Positions 27,191 through 37,764 of a stretch of DNA of 64,000 bases are shown piece by piece. The position numbers and the translations under genes are program-made. Every line of letters begins with the position of its first letter. Position 1 is the first letter of the stretch. Under the pieces are notes generated by a model. The model made no database searches and was not told where the DNA came from. It was given only the letters and a program-made list of their open reading frames with translations. This stretch comes from Echiichthys vipera (taxonomy: Eukaryota; Chordata; Actinopteri; Perciformes; Trachinidae): NCBI GenBank assembly GCA_963691815.1, contig OY829650.1, positions 7,781,027 to 7,845,026 of the forward strand, read 5' to 3'.

Positions 27191-28333
27191 ATAAAAACAT
27201 CTGTTCTTCAATGCTTCTTTTAATTCAAAATCAAATCAACTCATTTACAGTCATGTTTTCATTCAACTGATGTGAATTTACAGCTAAAACTTCACTATAG
27301 TTTTAGAAGCTGAAAATGAGTATGAGAGCACACACAGACATATATAGTTTATTCCTTTGGGGTTTAAGGAACGTCTGCAAAGCATTTCACCTGAATCATT
27401 CGTGTGAACGGAATGAAATCAGTCTTAAGCATTAAAGTCATTATTTTATTATCCCTAACAGCAATCTGAGAGGACTGAATAATGATAATAATCATCTTAG
27501 GGAGAAATTGTTATTTGGCATCAAATGCTCATTAATCTCCTCGCACAGATTAATATGCAAAGCTGTCACCATGAGGACTGGGTGTGTGGCTGTGATCTTA
27601 CTCTCTCTCTTACTTCCCCACTCCAGTTTCCATCACCCAAACACACACAGAATGTGCTTTGCTCTGACTGTGTGTGTCCCCTTTTCAACCGAAATACAGC
27701 ATGGAAAAAGTGGCTTGTCCACTTGCCAGAAGGAACCTCCTGAAAGGCTTGAAGAGGCAGACCGCACTAATGTATACAGACACACATAAAATGTATGTGT
27801 GTATTCTGGTCTGCGTTGCTCTGTGTGTTTCACAGAGGGACAGAATAATCTCCGATGAATGCAAGTCACCAGAGGCGGTACCCTACAGGAGGTTTGGCTG
27901 TTTTGTACAATTTCAGTTTAATTACGTATTCCTAAGCCTTTGACAATAAACCATGACATAGCCCCTGCCAGTGAGAATTTAGATTCATCCAAGATCTGAA
28001 TGGAGATGATGTTTCTGTGTGTTCAAATCTCAGAAGTGATGCCACTCACTACATCTAGGCAGGGTACCACAGCTCACCAGAACAACATGGGCTCTTTCCC
28101 TCTCAGTCACAGACTGTAATACAACTTACAGCTAGTCTCAAGGAGTCACATCCACAGTGCCAGGTCAACATTTTAAATCTTTATTATGGTGTCCTATCCA
28201 TTCTTGTATCTTACCTTTGGGACCGATTATTACCATGCTCCTTTACTGATTCAAATTTGGCCTTTACTGAGACAAATAGTATTAATCTTAACTCTGACTG
28301 TGTTTTTGCTGGATTCTAAAGACTGTGCACATT
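27191..28333. other. non-coding DNA apart from one weak ORF
   Basis: No repeat family is recognised. AT-rich sequence with ATTAATCTCC, GATTAATATGCAAAG (octamer-like) and TGATAATAATCATC lies at 27480-27565, just upstream of the weak ORF at 27571. Confidence 0.4.
27571..27789 (+). CDS. hypothetical short secreted-type ORF (weak)
   Basis: I do not recognise this frame. The ATG sits in a strong vertebrate start context (GTCACCATGAGG). The 72-residue product begins MRTGCVAVILLSLLLPHSS, which resembles a signal peptide: a basic start, a hydrophobic core and small polar residues before a possible cleavage site. The rest (several Cys, then an Arg/Glu-rich end) has no known domain. The frame stays open 63 bases upstream of this Met. 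No neighbour exon, poly(A) signal or homologue is evident, and chance is the likelier explanation. Confidence 0.15.
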   Translation: MRTGCVAVILLSLLLPHSSFHHPNTHRMCFALTVCVPFSTEIQHGKSGLSTCQKEPPERLEEADRTNVYRHT

Positions 28334-28500
28334 AGCCCCTTATTTATCAGATGAACATACGGCAGAAAACGTGCGTACGAACATTTCCACGCAAACTTCG
28401 GCATTTATCAATTTGGACGTGAGCGGGAGCTTTGATCAAATCTCACGTCAGGTCTGAGATCGTGTACGCAAATTTGAGCCTGTGGATTTGCGAAACAACG
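28334..28500 (+). mobile_element. PIF-Harbinger-like terminal fragment
   Basis: It begins AGCCCCTTATTTATCAGATG followed by ACGTGCGTACGAAC and CACGCAAACTTCGGCATTTA. This resembles the 'GGCCTCATTTATAAA...GTGCGTACGC' ends of teleost Harbinger-type elements; a fuller relative is at 60617-61626. No opposite terminal repeat is visible and no coding part remains. Confidence 0.4.
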
Positions 28501-28650
28501 TTATTTCGTCTCGTTTTCGTCAATGAAAATTAAGAGACATTTCTTCTTGTTTTTATTTATATTTTATATTTTATATTTTTCGTCTTAGTCATCGTCACAT
28601 GCCCAGCATTTTTGTTTCGTCTCGTTTAGTTTTCGTGACGTGATGAAGGT
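28501..28650. repeat. TTTCGTCTCGTTTTCGT-type dispersed repeat
   Basis: The words TTTCGTCTCGTTT and TTTTCGTCA/TTTTCGTGA recur at 28504-28525, 28578-28590 and 28614-28640 around an AT-rich centre with TATTTTATATTTTATATTTT. The pattern resembles a repeat common in perch-like fishes whose class I cannot name with certainty. Confidence 0.4.
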
Positions 28651-28737
28651 TCGCAACACTAATAGTCAGTCATGTTAAATATGTCTAATATTTCCCTTTT
28701 CTCTCTTTAATTGCAGAGAGGTAAAGTTGTTTAAATA

Positions 28738-28832
28738 TCAGGTTATTATGCATTCAGCTGTCAATCACAGATTCAGTCGGAGGTCTGAATCAGACCTGAA
28801 AATATGTAAGCGTTCAGGTAGGACCGAAAGGA
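28738..28832 (+). repeat. unclassified dispersed repeat E, copy 2
   Basis: It matches 17489-17577: CAGGTTATTATGCATTCAGC, TGTCAATCA, GGAGGTCTGAAT and GTTCAGGTAGGACC occur in the same order. A few short insertions distinguish the copies. Confidence 0.5.
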
Positions 28833-29562
28833 AAATGTTTGGTTGCCAGGCTAACGGGCAAGATATGTAGGCCTAACTGTTGCTTCTTTAGCCCGGCACT
28901 CCTCTGACGCCTGTCACACAACCAGAACGCTCTCTGCTGTGTGACAATGTTTAACATCTGGAATCCATTAACAGTATACTTTTAGAAATTCAACAAAAGG
29001 ATAATAACTTAATAACAAAAACCTAATTGTACAAAAAGAGAAACTCAGCTGTCCTTCAAATCACTAAGTCAAAATCACAGTCAGCTTTATTGTCAATTCT
29101 TCACATAAACAAGACATACAAGAAATCGAGATTTTGTTTCTCACTATTCCATGTGTAGACTAGACAAGACAAAGACAAGACACAATTAGTAAAGTAAGTG
29201 GCAAGGCACAAATGGTAACACAACATAAATGATCTAACTACTATTGTAACAACAAAACAATACAATAGTAATAATAAAATAATAATAAAAGTGCAGATGG
29301 TGGCATGATTCTCTCAAAGGTCTTGAAAAAATAATATATATATATATTTATATATATATATACATACATACATACATACAACATGGATGTAAACAATTGA
29401 TGTTTCAGCAGATTACTGTGAAGACGTGTCTGTGAAACATTAGCAGCCAAGGATGTTTGAATATAGTAAGTTGAAACGATTGGAAGCCGGAGGGCCATAT
29501 GTGCAATTTTGCATGGTGATTTTCTATGTGTCTGTTCAGGATGTCTCTTGGAGGGCAGATTT

Positions 29563-30089
29563 TTATCTTCCTGACGCCCTGCTGGGTCGGGCTGAGGGTA
29601 GAGAGGGGAGGGAGTTCAGCAGCCTAACAGCCTGGTGGAGAAAGCTGTTATTGAGTCTAGTGGGGCGGGAGCGGAGGCTCCTGTACCTCTTTCTAGAGGG
29701 CAGGAGGCTGAACAGTTTGTGTGTGGGATGGCTTGGATCTTTCCGGGTGAGGCGGGTGGTGTACAAATCTTTGAGGGATGGGAGTGGGGCACCAATGATT
29801 TTCCACGCTATATTCACTAAGCGCTGCAGGGCTCTTCTGTCGTACTCAGTGCAGCTCCCGCCCCATACAGTAATACAGCTGGAAATGATGCTCTCAATGG
29901 TGCCTCTGCAGAATGTCGTCAGGGTGGGTGGTGGAGCACTTGCCCTTTTGAGTTTCTGCAGGAAGTGGAGGCGCTGTTGTGCTTTCTTTGCCAGTGATGT
30001 AGTGTTTGTAGTCAATGACAGGTCCTCACTGATGTGCACCCCCAGGAATTTGGTGCTACTCATTCTCTCCACAGCAGCACCGTCGATGG
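29563..30089 (-). pseudogene. LINE C-terminal fragment
   Basis: After a frameshift near 30110 the protein continues DGAAVERMSSTKFLGVHISE, KKAQQRLHFLQKLKRA, TIESIISSCITVWGGSCTEY, RRALQRLVNIAWKIIGAPLP and HPTHKLFSLLPSRKRYRSLR, ending with the RLNNSFLHQAVRLLNSL block. This is the best-preserved part of the element, about 170 codons open. It shows the end of the reverse transcriptase and the conserved C-terminal region, with no catalytic residues. Confidence 0.8.
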
Positions 30090-30360
30090 TTAGTGGTGGG
30101 TGGTCAGTGGGGCCTCGCTGGATGTTAACATCTCCTTTGTCTTGCTGACATTTAGCAGGAGATTGTTGTTCCTACACCACGTGGTGAGAAGGTCCACCTC
30201 TTTTCTATAGTAGGTCTCGTCGCCCTTGGTGATAAGAGTTGTGTCATCCGCAAACTTTATTAGGTGATTGGTGCTGTCAGTTGGTGTGCAGTCGTGTGCA
30301 ATAGGGTGAAGAGCAGAGGACTGAGTTTCGCCCTGCATGCAAAGGACTGGAAGGGGTCCA

Positions 30361-30397
<37 letters not shown>

Positions 30398-30560
30398 GGG
30401 GGGATTTGATGTGTGACTGGACTAGCTGTTCGAAGCTCTTCATGATAATTGGTGTCAGTGCCACAGGACGGTAGTCGTTGTGGCAGGATGGGGATGATGT
30501 CTCTGGCAAAAGTATAATGGTGGCGGCTTTGAAGCATGATGGGACAAGGAGGTGTTAAAG
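30090..30560 (-). pseudogene. LINE reverse-transcriptase fragment lacking its core
   Basis: It begins CFKAATIILLPETSS and NDYRPVALTPIIMKSFEQLV, the first reverse-transcriptase block. After QSHIKS the protein breaks into a His/Thr run encoded by the (GT)n tract at 30363-30394. It resumes at the remnant of the LSPLLFTL block, visible in another frame near 30310-30340. It then reads IKFADDTTLITKGDETYYRK, with the catalytic FADD motif near 30250, and ends CRNNNLLLNVSKTKEML. The region that normally holds the first catalytic Asp and most of the following core is deleted. Confidence 0.8.
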
Positions 30561-30771
30561 ATGTCAGTGAAGATATACTTCAGTTCCTCCACACAGTCTT
30601 TCAGCACCCTACTAGGGATGTTGTCTGGGCGTGTTGCTTTCCTGGCCTTGATGGTAGAGCATGTCCTCTATACGTTTGTGGCAGACAGGCACAGAGTCTG
30701 ATCATGGGGAGGTGTTGGGGTTTTCTGTGGGCAAGTATTGTTTTGTGCATTGAAGTGTGCAAAGAAGCTGT

Positions 30772-31265
30772 TCAGGTTGTTGAGCAGAGAGGTGTGACTC
30801 TCACAGCTCTTTGGTGCGGGCTTATAGTCTGTGATAGCTTGAATGCCTTGCCATAGGCTCTGAGCATTTTTGCTGTCGGGGATGTTACTCTGTGTGTGTG
30901 ATCCTGTTTTGCTTTTCTGATGCCCTGGGAAAGATTGGTTCTTGCTGTTCTCAAGCCAGATTTGTCTCCAGCTCAGAGGGCCTTGTCTCTGGCCCTCAAC
31001 AGCCTATGGACGTCCCCTGTCAACCATGGCTTCTGGTTTGCCTGAGTGACAATGTCCTTGGTGTGCACTTGGCTATGTAGGAGGTCACAGTGTTTTTGTG
31101 CTCCTCAATGGCTGTGTTGTTGGTGTAAGTGGCTGCCTGTTTGAACATCTCCCAGTCTGTGGTGTCAAAGCAATCTTGAAGAGCTGAGGAGGCTCCCAAT
31201 GGCCACACTCTAATCTGCTTCAGAACCGGTTTGGTGGCTTTCACTGTTTGTCTGTATGCTGGCAT
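30772..31265 (-). pseudogene. LINE inter-domain linker fragment
   Basis: The frame gives MPAYRQTVKATKPVLKQI, ALQDCFDTTDWEMFKQAA and TVTSYIAKCTPRTL, ending with an in-frame stop near 31020. After a frameshift it continues as KPWLTGDVHRLLRARDKA and GIRKAKQDHTHRV. This is the usual linker between the endonuclease and reverse transcriptase of the same element. At least one frameshift and several stops break it. Confidence 0.75.
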
Positions 31266-31276
31266 TAGCAGAACAG

Positions 31277-31890
31277 TTAGGTGGTCGGATAGGCCAATGT
31301 TGGGGAGGGGGTGGCTTTGTACGCTCCTTTGTGTGTGATGTAGACCAGATCCAAGGCGTTAACTCCCCTTGTTAGAAAGTTAACCTGCTGGTGAAATTTC
31401 AGCAGAGCAGTCTTGAGATCAGCATGGTCCATATATCCTGCGAGGATAGTGAAACCGATGGCGTGGTACAGTTCATTAAGTGCAACGTTCATATCACTGT
31501 TGTAAGTGGGAGGGATGTAGATTGCAGCTAGTAGACTCACAGTCATCTTTCTGGGCAGATTGAAAGGATGACATTTTATGATCATAAACTCTGTCAGTTG
31601 AGAACAGTGTTTGCATATCACCGTTGCGTCCCAGCACAACGCACCAAGGCTGTAAACACACGCCACAGGCCTTCTACCCTCCTGTCCGCTCGGTAGCATG
31701 CCAGCTGCTCCGAGTTGGACTAGCCTCTAGCCTGGTTTGGATACCTCCACGCTTGTCCCTCTTCGTTGTCCTCGCACACCGCTGCCGATGCCTCTTTTCT
31801 GGGGGAGGGGTAGCAGGTGATTCCAGTGTGAGAGCAGACTGACAGAGCTGTCCGAGCTCTTTTAGAGTCTTTGTTGTTGGTTTCAAAACT
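31277..31890 (-). pseudogene. LINE leader and endonuclease fragment
   Basis: The leader reads RCARTTKRDKRGGIQTRLEA, the basic segment that precedes the endonuclease in this LINE group. The sequence then jumps straight to CVYSLGALCWDATVICKHCS, skipping most of the N-terminal half of the apurinic-type endonuclease. From there LLAAIYIPPTYNSDMNVALN, TILAGYMDHADLKTALLKFH and NALDLVYITHKGAYKATP match the C-terminal half. The active-site D.N appears as D-H in AGYMDHAD. The frame ends at the stop near 31277, and the match resumes in another frame at about 31265. Confidence 0.8.
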
Positions 31891-32056
31891 TCGCAGATCT
31901 TGCTTTTCCGGATGTCTAATAAAGCCTGTCAACTGTAGTTGTATTCCGACGTAGACTGACAAGAAAAAACGTCTAGACAAACATTCTTTAAATGAACAAA
32001 ACACTGCATGATCGGGAGAATGAGAGGTCGCTGCGTCTACACACGCGACCGCCATC

Positions 32057-33012
32057 TAAGATCTCTTACTCAATCCAACACACCTCTCTCAATCCAACAC
32101 TGGCTTTGTTGCTGAGTAAGCCCCCCTTTGAATGGTTTCTCTGTGTTCTCATTTATGCATTTCAAGGTCTGCAGCACTGATCTGAATAGTCAGAGGTCAG
32201 AACTACAACACAAAATGGGATATATGACAGAGGTTGTGCTTCAGAAAGTTATAAAGGTTTTAGAACCTAGTCTGCTGCAACACAGCATTATCCACTACAG
32301 TGCTTTCTCCAGTGGACAAATAAAACTCTTCCAGCTTCCAGCATGTATGGAGCTGTGAAACCTGGTGAACTGTGACAGAGCGCTGAACTGACCCTCGTCT
32401 TTCAGCCACACAATAGATCCCTTCTGCTAAAGCAACACCAAGTAGCAACATCTCAGTATGAAAGTTTGGGAAAAAGAATAAAACATGCTGGGGGATACCA
32501 ACAAAAAAGAGACCATGTGCCCATTTATTTACTTTCTCCATGGATGGAGATTCCCTTTAAGGGCCCTCGCCAGTGCCGTTGTGTCAAGCCTCTTTGCTGG
32601 CACGGACCTTCATGGATTTGAAATGAAACAGATAGTGAGTAGCGGCTTTGATTAACTTATCACCCTCCTATTGTGGCTGCTTCTGCCATGTTTTTTAGAT
32701 TGACATGCACAACTCCCTCTTCACATTAGCAGTGATCTGTCAGGTCGCATTATCTCTCCCTCCGGGGATAATACCATAGACATTATGTCACAGATGTCTT
32801 TTTCTCACAGCTCTGAGTCCATTCATGTAAACTTAAGTCGTTGTTAGACAGCACATCTTGCCCACTATAGCTGCTTTGATTAAAAAATACATCCCCTATT
32901 GCCACTATAGTGAGTGAGGTGTGCTGTCTCCCCCAGGTTCCAGTCTTTAGTGATCTCAAGAGCAGAAGGGCAACTTTGTGGATGTCAAAGCACAATGATG
33001 TAATTTATATGC
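32057..33012. other. non-coding DNA, nothing recognised
   Basis: No coding frame with a recognisable motif and no repeat family is seen. The short frames 32128-32358, 32260-32541 (minus) and 32783-32995 (minus) have no domain. Confidence 0.5.
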
Positions 33013-33130
33013 AATCAATCAATCAATCAATCAAACTTTATTCATCCCAGAAGTCGACCAGTCAACAGTGTGGTATATTAAGGGTATATATACAGTATAA
33101 GGGTGTTAAAGTGTCCAACCATGCTAACAC
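33013..33130 (-). mobile_element. retroposon 3' tail with (TTGA)n
   Basis: On the minus strand TTCTGGGATGAATAAAGTTT is followed by a four-base repeat (TGAT)n at 33015-33034. Together they form the typical end of a teleost LINE or SINE. About 100 bases of non-coding body may precede it. The family is not certain. Confidence 0.5.
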
Positions 33131-34564
33131 AGTACATGTGTAAGCAGCAGCAACTCAGTTGATGGGATGGGATCTGTGATTGTAGCTGGAGAGTTAGGTT
33201 TGGGTGTGCAATCCCTCCTCACTCTGCAGGGTTTTATTTTTCAATCCAACCAACTTTACAGGGTGGACATGAAATATCAGAGAATAATCAGATCCCTGCC
33301 AAAACAGTAACTGATATTAAAATGAGAGAGCGAAAAGAAAAAAAAACAGGATGCATGTGCAGTTTATATTGGACAGACACATAGATCAGACCCCAGCAGC
33401 ACTTCCTCTCCTGTCCTTCCTGACAGCAGTTGGATGATTTTCAAATTTAGCTGTAAGGATTTAGATCTTATTAGGATGTCACAGTAACAGACAGCCAGTG
33501 AAGTGGGTGGAAATCAGTCAATTTACCAACAGATGAGAAAGCATCTGAGCTGACAGAGTGGACACTCAAGGTTAAAGAAATTCAGCCTCTGCAGCCTTTG
33601 CAGATAAAAATAGACCAGACTTTGAGAGAGTGAAATCCTCAACTCCAGTAGATTGTGTTACTGCTATTTAAATTTCATGAGGAAAAAGTAATAAATGCCA
33701 AAGTCGTCTAAAAAACCACATTGTCTTTTTTGAAACAACAAATCAGGAAACATGGACTAACATCCGTGTTTATATCCATCTTAGAAAAAATATTCAACCA
33801 TTCTAGCCCAACGGGATAACCCTTACAAAACATAGAGCCAGGAGGAGGATAGGGGCTTTGTAAAACGGCATCAACCTGCCATCACTGTCTAAATAGAGAG
33901 CCTTCAGAGCCCCCTTAATCTCATTCTAAAACCTCTTTATCATTAGACTGCACTAAGAAGTAGATGTGACAGTGGTTGCAGCTGCTAACATTTACTGAGG
34001 GTGTGGCAGTGTTAAAGAGAGAAACTAGAGAAACTGTAAGGCAGATTTTTTTTAAACCCCAGGGCTCCATCTCCATGGTGTGTGATCGCCTCAGGAAAGG
34101 CAGCCACTGTGTCAGTAATAGAAATGTGAAGCATGTTGCTGAAGAGTGGAGAGCAGGATCACTTTGGATTTGGCTGAATCAGTTTCATCTTTTCACACAC
34201 ATTCGCACATTGGGTAATTTAAACTGTGGCAAAGGACCTACCTCTCCCTGCTATCACAATGTATATTACAATATAATGTATCAAGGTCCACCGATGTTAC
34301 CAAGATAACAACTAACAACTAACAGGTATAGAGCTTTACATCACACATTTTCTTCTGAACTGTAGACATCATCACTGGACATCACCTGTCCATTTCATAA
34401 ATTAAATGTTGTCTCTCTGTGTAACTGTCAATATCTGCACTTGGCATTTTGTTGAGCCTTCTCAATACGCTTCAAGGAAAACAAAGAAAAGCTTCACAAC
34501 TCACCTACTTGCTGATTGGTTTGAAAAGGAATGAATGTGGAGCATATTTGTTGTGTGAATTAAA
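33131..34564. other. non-coding DNA, nothing recognised
   Basis: No gene or repeat family is supported. The 110-codon frame at 33976-34308 has no recognisable domain. Confidence 0.5.
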
Positions 34565-34877
34565 ATGGGGGGAGTGGTGACCTAAAGGTTAGAGAAGCGG
34601 CAGTTCAATCCCCGGGACCGGCAGGATAAATCTGGGTGGGTAAGTAAAATAGCAGCAATTGCCCTTCCCTCATTACCACCACTGAGGTGTCCTTGAGCAA
34701 GGCCCATAACCCCCAAAACCGCTCCAGAGGAGCTGCTCAGTGGCCAGCAGAGCAGACTGCAGTTGTACTGGGCAGCTTCCAGGTGTGAATTTGTAACTGT
34801 GTGAATGTAATCAGGGCCTGAAAAAGAGAGCATTACTCTCAGCGTTCTCCCCCTGGATAAATAAAGCTAAAAAAAGA
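34565..34877 (+). mobile_element. tRNA-derived SINE (third family)
   Basis: It starts GGGGAGTGGTGACCTAAAGG (A-box-like) with a B-box-like AGTTCAATCCCC about 40 bases on. It then has GGTGTCCTTGAGCAAGGCCC, the hallmark block of a common teleost SINE body, and ends CCCCCTGGATAAATAAAGC plus an A-rich tail. It is intact enough to recognise, but no target duplication is visible. It is not a functional tRNA. Confidence 0.75.
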
Positions 34878-35495
34878 TATAGATAAAACTGCACTGGACA
34901 CGGATAGTGTTTGCAGCCATCTAATGAAATCTCTGGAAGTGACTTTGAAATGTGTCCTCCGCTGGACTAAAGTGTACGATACTTCAAGTGCTTTCAAGTG
35001 CCTCTTTAATGTGTAGGGAAGATGTGAAGACCAGAAGACTCCATCTTTAAAAAAAACAAACGTCAAAGTTCAGTTCTTCTGACTTGAAATGAATCAGAAA
35101 TGAACCAACTGAAGAATGACTGAACTGTGTCACAATCTCAACAAATAGATGACATTAAACTTGGATCAGTAAGAATCAGCTTGAGGTGAAGATATTAAAT
35201 GACAGTTTAAAATACAAAGGAAATACATGAAAGGTAATTCTTCTTCTATTAAAGCCAACGAAGCAAATTCTGATTCTAAAACTGATTCTGATCTAATTCT
35301 GATTCTTACTCTTGCTGGCCACCTGTGAATACAATAGCCCTAAACATCTGACCTTAGTAATTAGAATCTGATGATTAGTAACACTTCCCTTAAACTTATT
35401 TTATTTAAAGGTTAATGCAGCAGTGAAGTGAGAAAATGTTCACTGAGGCACTGTTGCTTCACAGGATTCACACCATCAAGCTTCTCTGCTGCATT
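34878..35495. other. non-coding DNA, nothing recognised
   Basis: No gene or repeat family is supported between the SINE and the TTAA-flanked MITE. Confidence 0.5.
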
Positions 35496-35838
35496 TTAAA
35501 GCTGCAGTCGGCAAGTCTGGCAGATTGAGTTGATTCAGTCAAATTTCCAATGTTTACAACTCTCACGCTCCTTCCCCACTGCCGGGCTGGCTAACTTACT
35601 CCAAGATAGCTATTGCTAACGTCATTTAGCGTATTCCTAGCTTGAGGTGTGTGCCTATCATATTGTAACATGCATGGGGGAGGGGGGATCTGTGGTGTGT
35701 GCACAAACTGTGACTGACAGTCAGCTCTTGATTTTTGCAAAACAGACAACAGGCTCTAGGTGCACGTAGAGTCCTATCTGAGCATAGTGTCGGTTTCATT
35801 GAATACGATCAAAAAAATGTTGCAGACTGCAGCTTTAA
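35496..35838 (+). mobile_element. 343-bp MITE with TTAA ends
   Basis: The left end TTAAAGCTGCAGTCGGCAAG (35496-35515) is mirrored by GTTGCAGACTGCAGCTTTAA at the right end (to 35838), an imperfect terminal inverted repeat of about 18 bp. A TTAA at each edge fits a piggyBac-like target site. The inside is non-coding. A diverged inverted copy is at 11415-11898. Confidence 0.8.
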
Positions 35839-36619
35839 GCTACTTCCGGAGGTAGAAGTGGAATAAGAACCACTGAGGAAGAGTAATGCAATGCAGGTCA
35901 GTTCAGCTCATGAACACTGAGGAGAAGCACATAAAAAACAGCCTGTGCTGATAGTTCCTGCAGACATAACTATTATAACAATGACTGAAATAATCGCCCG
36001 TGGTACAGATACATTTTCATTCATTTGGGTTTTTATTTGATTAACTTGTTTCATTAAAATAGTATAAAAAGAAGAATGTCACAGGAGGGAGGCATATGGT
36101 AAAGAGGAGAAGGTGAAGAGCTACTGACTGATCCAAATGACATTCAAGCTGCCATAAATAGTGCAGTAGACACAGTTTTTAAAGAGCAGGATTTATAACC
36201 CCACTAGCCAGTAGACCTCTAAAATGACATTCCAGGTGACTCAACTACACTATATGTCAAAAAGAACAATGACACCCCAAGAGAATATTCCACCACAGAA
36301 AGCAAGACAACATTTTTTTTGTACTAGTGTATAATGCAAATATCAAGGAAGTGCAGGAAATTTGGCACGAATGAGAAAAGAGTAAGGGGAAACAAAATAG
36401 TGTTTAAGACACCCAGATTCTAACATACAGACAAAGCATGTGCAGGTGCAACCACACTGCACACAAGCAGATACACAAGCATTGTTCACCCTGAGGTGTG
36501 TGTCAGCTGGCATTTCATATTCCAGAGGGAAATGGGCTGTAACAGACATTACTGCAGCACAACCACTGAATACAAAAGGAGCATCTGCTTCAAAAAGCAC
36601 AGGCAAGGTTACACTGCAC
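35839..36619. other. non-coding DNA, nothing recognised
   Basis: No gene is supported. The overlapping frames at 36343-36621 (minus) and 36440-36721 (plus) have no domain, and the latter runs into the GAAA repeat. Confidence 0.5.
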
Positions 36620-36620
36620 A

Positions 36621-36668
<48 letters not shown>

Positions 36669-36709
36669 AGGAAAGAAGGAAAGAAAGAAAGAAAGAAAGA
36701 AAGAAAGAG
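36620..36709. repeat. (GAAA)n microsatellite
   Basis: About 22 units of GAAA with two GGAAA interruptions near 36669 and 36677. The Lys/Glu/Arg-rich frame through it (36440-36721) is an artefact. Confidence 0.97.
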
Positions 36710-37431
36710 GCTACATTTTGACATCCTTAGAAAGGGAATGCTCATCAGTACAGACTGTAGCACCCCAGTGTGCACCAGGGCTGTTCCACTGGTTTGAGGC
36801 AACACCTTAAGCATCAGATACTGTAATTATGCACCATCCTTCTCTTACTACACATTGCTCTCTTTATTACACTGTTTAGTTTTCCAGTATAGACCAGCGG
36901 GACTATGCACAGCAAAATTTACTCCACTAGCTGGTTGCAATAACATCTTTTCACTCTCAGCAGGAGGTTCAAATGGCTAACTGCTTTTTTTCTATGCTGG
37001 TCTTATTTTACTGCCAAACTGAAACATAAAGCACTGCCGTCACTACACGTATTAAAGTTTGATGACTCCCATGAAGAATTGTCTGGCAGAGACAAATGAG
37101 AACTTTCCATCAAGCTGTGTTAAATGGATTAGTTGATGAAATGTTGAAGGATGAGTTGTTTTTGTTGGCCTAATGTTGTTCAGTCATGTTCAATTGTTTC
37201 TGGTTTGTGCCTCTATTGTTTCTTAATTCAACCTCTAAACAAAATCTAGCTGTCCTTGAGACAACAAGTTGGACACCTGCTCTCTGATTGCTTCACTTTA
37301 CAGATAATTTACTTTTGACGCTCCTGCTGTTTTGCCCTCAAGGAAGCTTAAGAGTTTATAGCTGTAGTAAACATCCAGCTGAGGAAATGAATAAGTATAT
37401 TCTAATTCAAACTGTGATGATCAGTCGCAGC
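36710..37431. other. non-coding DNA, nothing recognised
   Basis: No coding frame with a domain and no repeat family is recognised. Confidence 0.5.
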
Positions 37432-37512
37432 TAAGGGCTGTAGCTATCGAATGTTTTTGTAATTGAGTATTCTATCAATTATTTTATCGCTTAATCGAGT
37501 AATCAGATAAAA
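37432..37512. mobile_element. hAT-like terminal scrap
   Basis: TAAGGGCTGTAGCTATCGAA, followed by AATTGAGTATTCTATCAATT and CGCTTAATCGAGTAATCAGA, resembles the self-complementary ends of hAT-type MITEs frequent in fish ('GGGCTG...ATCGAGTAATCGGATAA'). No opposite end was found. Confidence 0.45.
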
Positions 37513-37564
37513 AAAATATATCAAATATATTATGTTTGGGGTAGGCCTATTGGGTTAGGGTAAC

Positions 37565-37764
<200 letters not shown>

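Larger units (their letters stand above)
29066..32056 (-). mobile_element. near full-length but dead LINE (CR1/L2/Rex1-like)
   Basis: On the minus strand this runs from a 5' end at about 32056 (ATGGCGGTCGCGTGTGTAGA) to a 3' tail at 29066 (TTGACAATAAAGCTGACTGT) and spans about 3 kb. It retains, in order: a basic leader, part of an endonuclease domain, the linker, the start and end of the reverse transcriptase, and the C-terminal region. These are cut by frameshifts, stops and at least two large internal deletions. A (TA)n/(CATA)n run (29331-29380) lies in the 3' UTR, and a (GT)n tract (30363-30394) lies in the reverse-transcriptase region. No target-site duplication was found. Confidence 0.85.

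Noticed and set aside
29453..30148. 231-codon plus-strand frame
   Set aside because: It is the antisense shadow of the LINE C-terminal coding region, which has recognisable protein blocks on the minus strand.
30394..30403. G-run as a G-quadruplex regulatory element
   Set aside because: A single G9 run beside (GT)n within a dead LINE; there are not four separated G-tracts.
36440..36810. Lys/Glu-rich frame resembling a charged nuclear protein
   Set aside because: Comes entirely from the (GAAA)n microsatellite.
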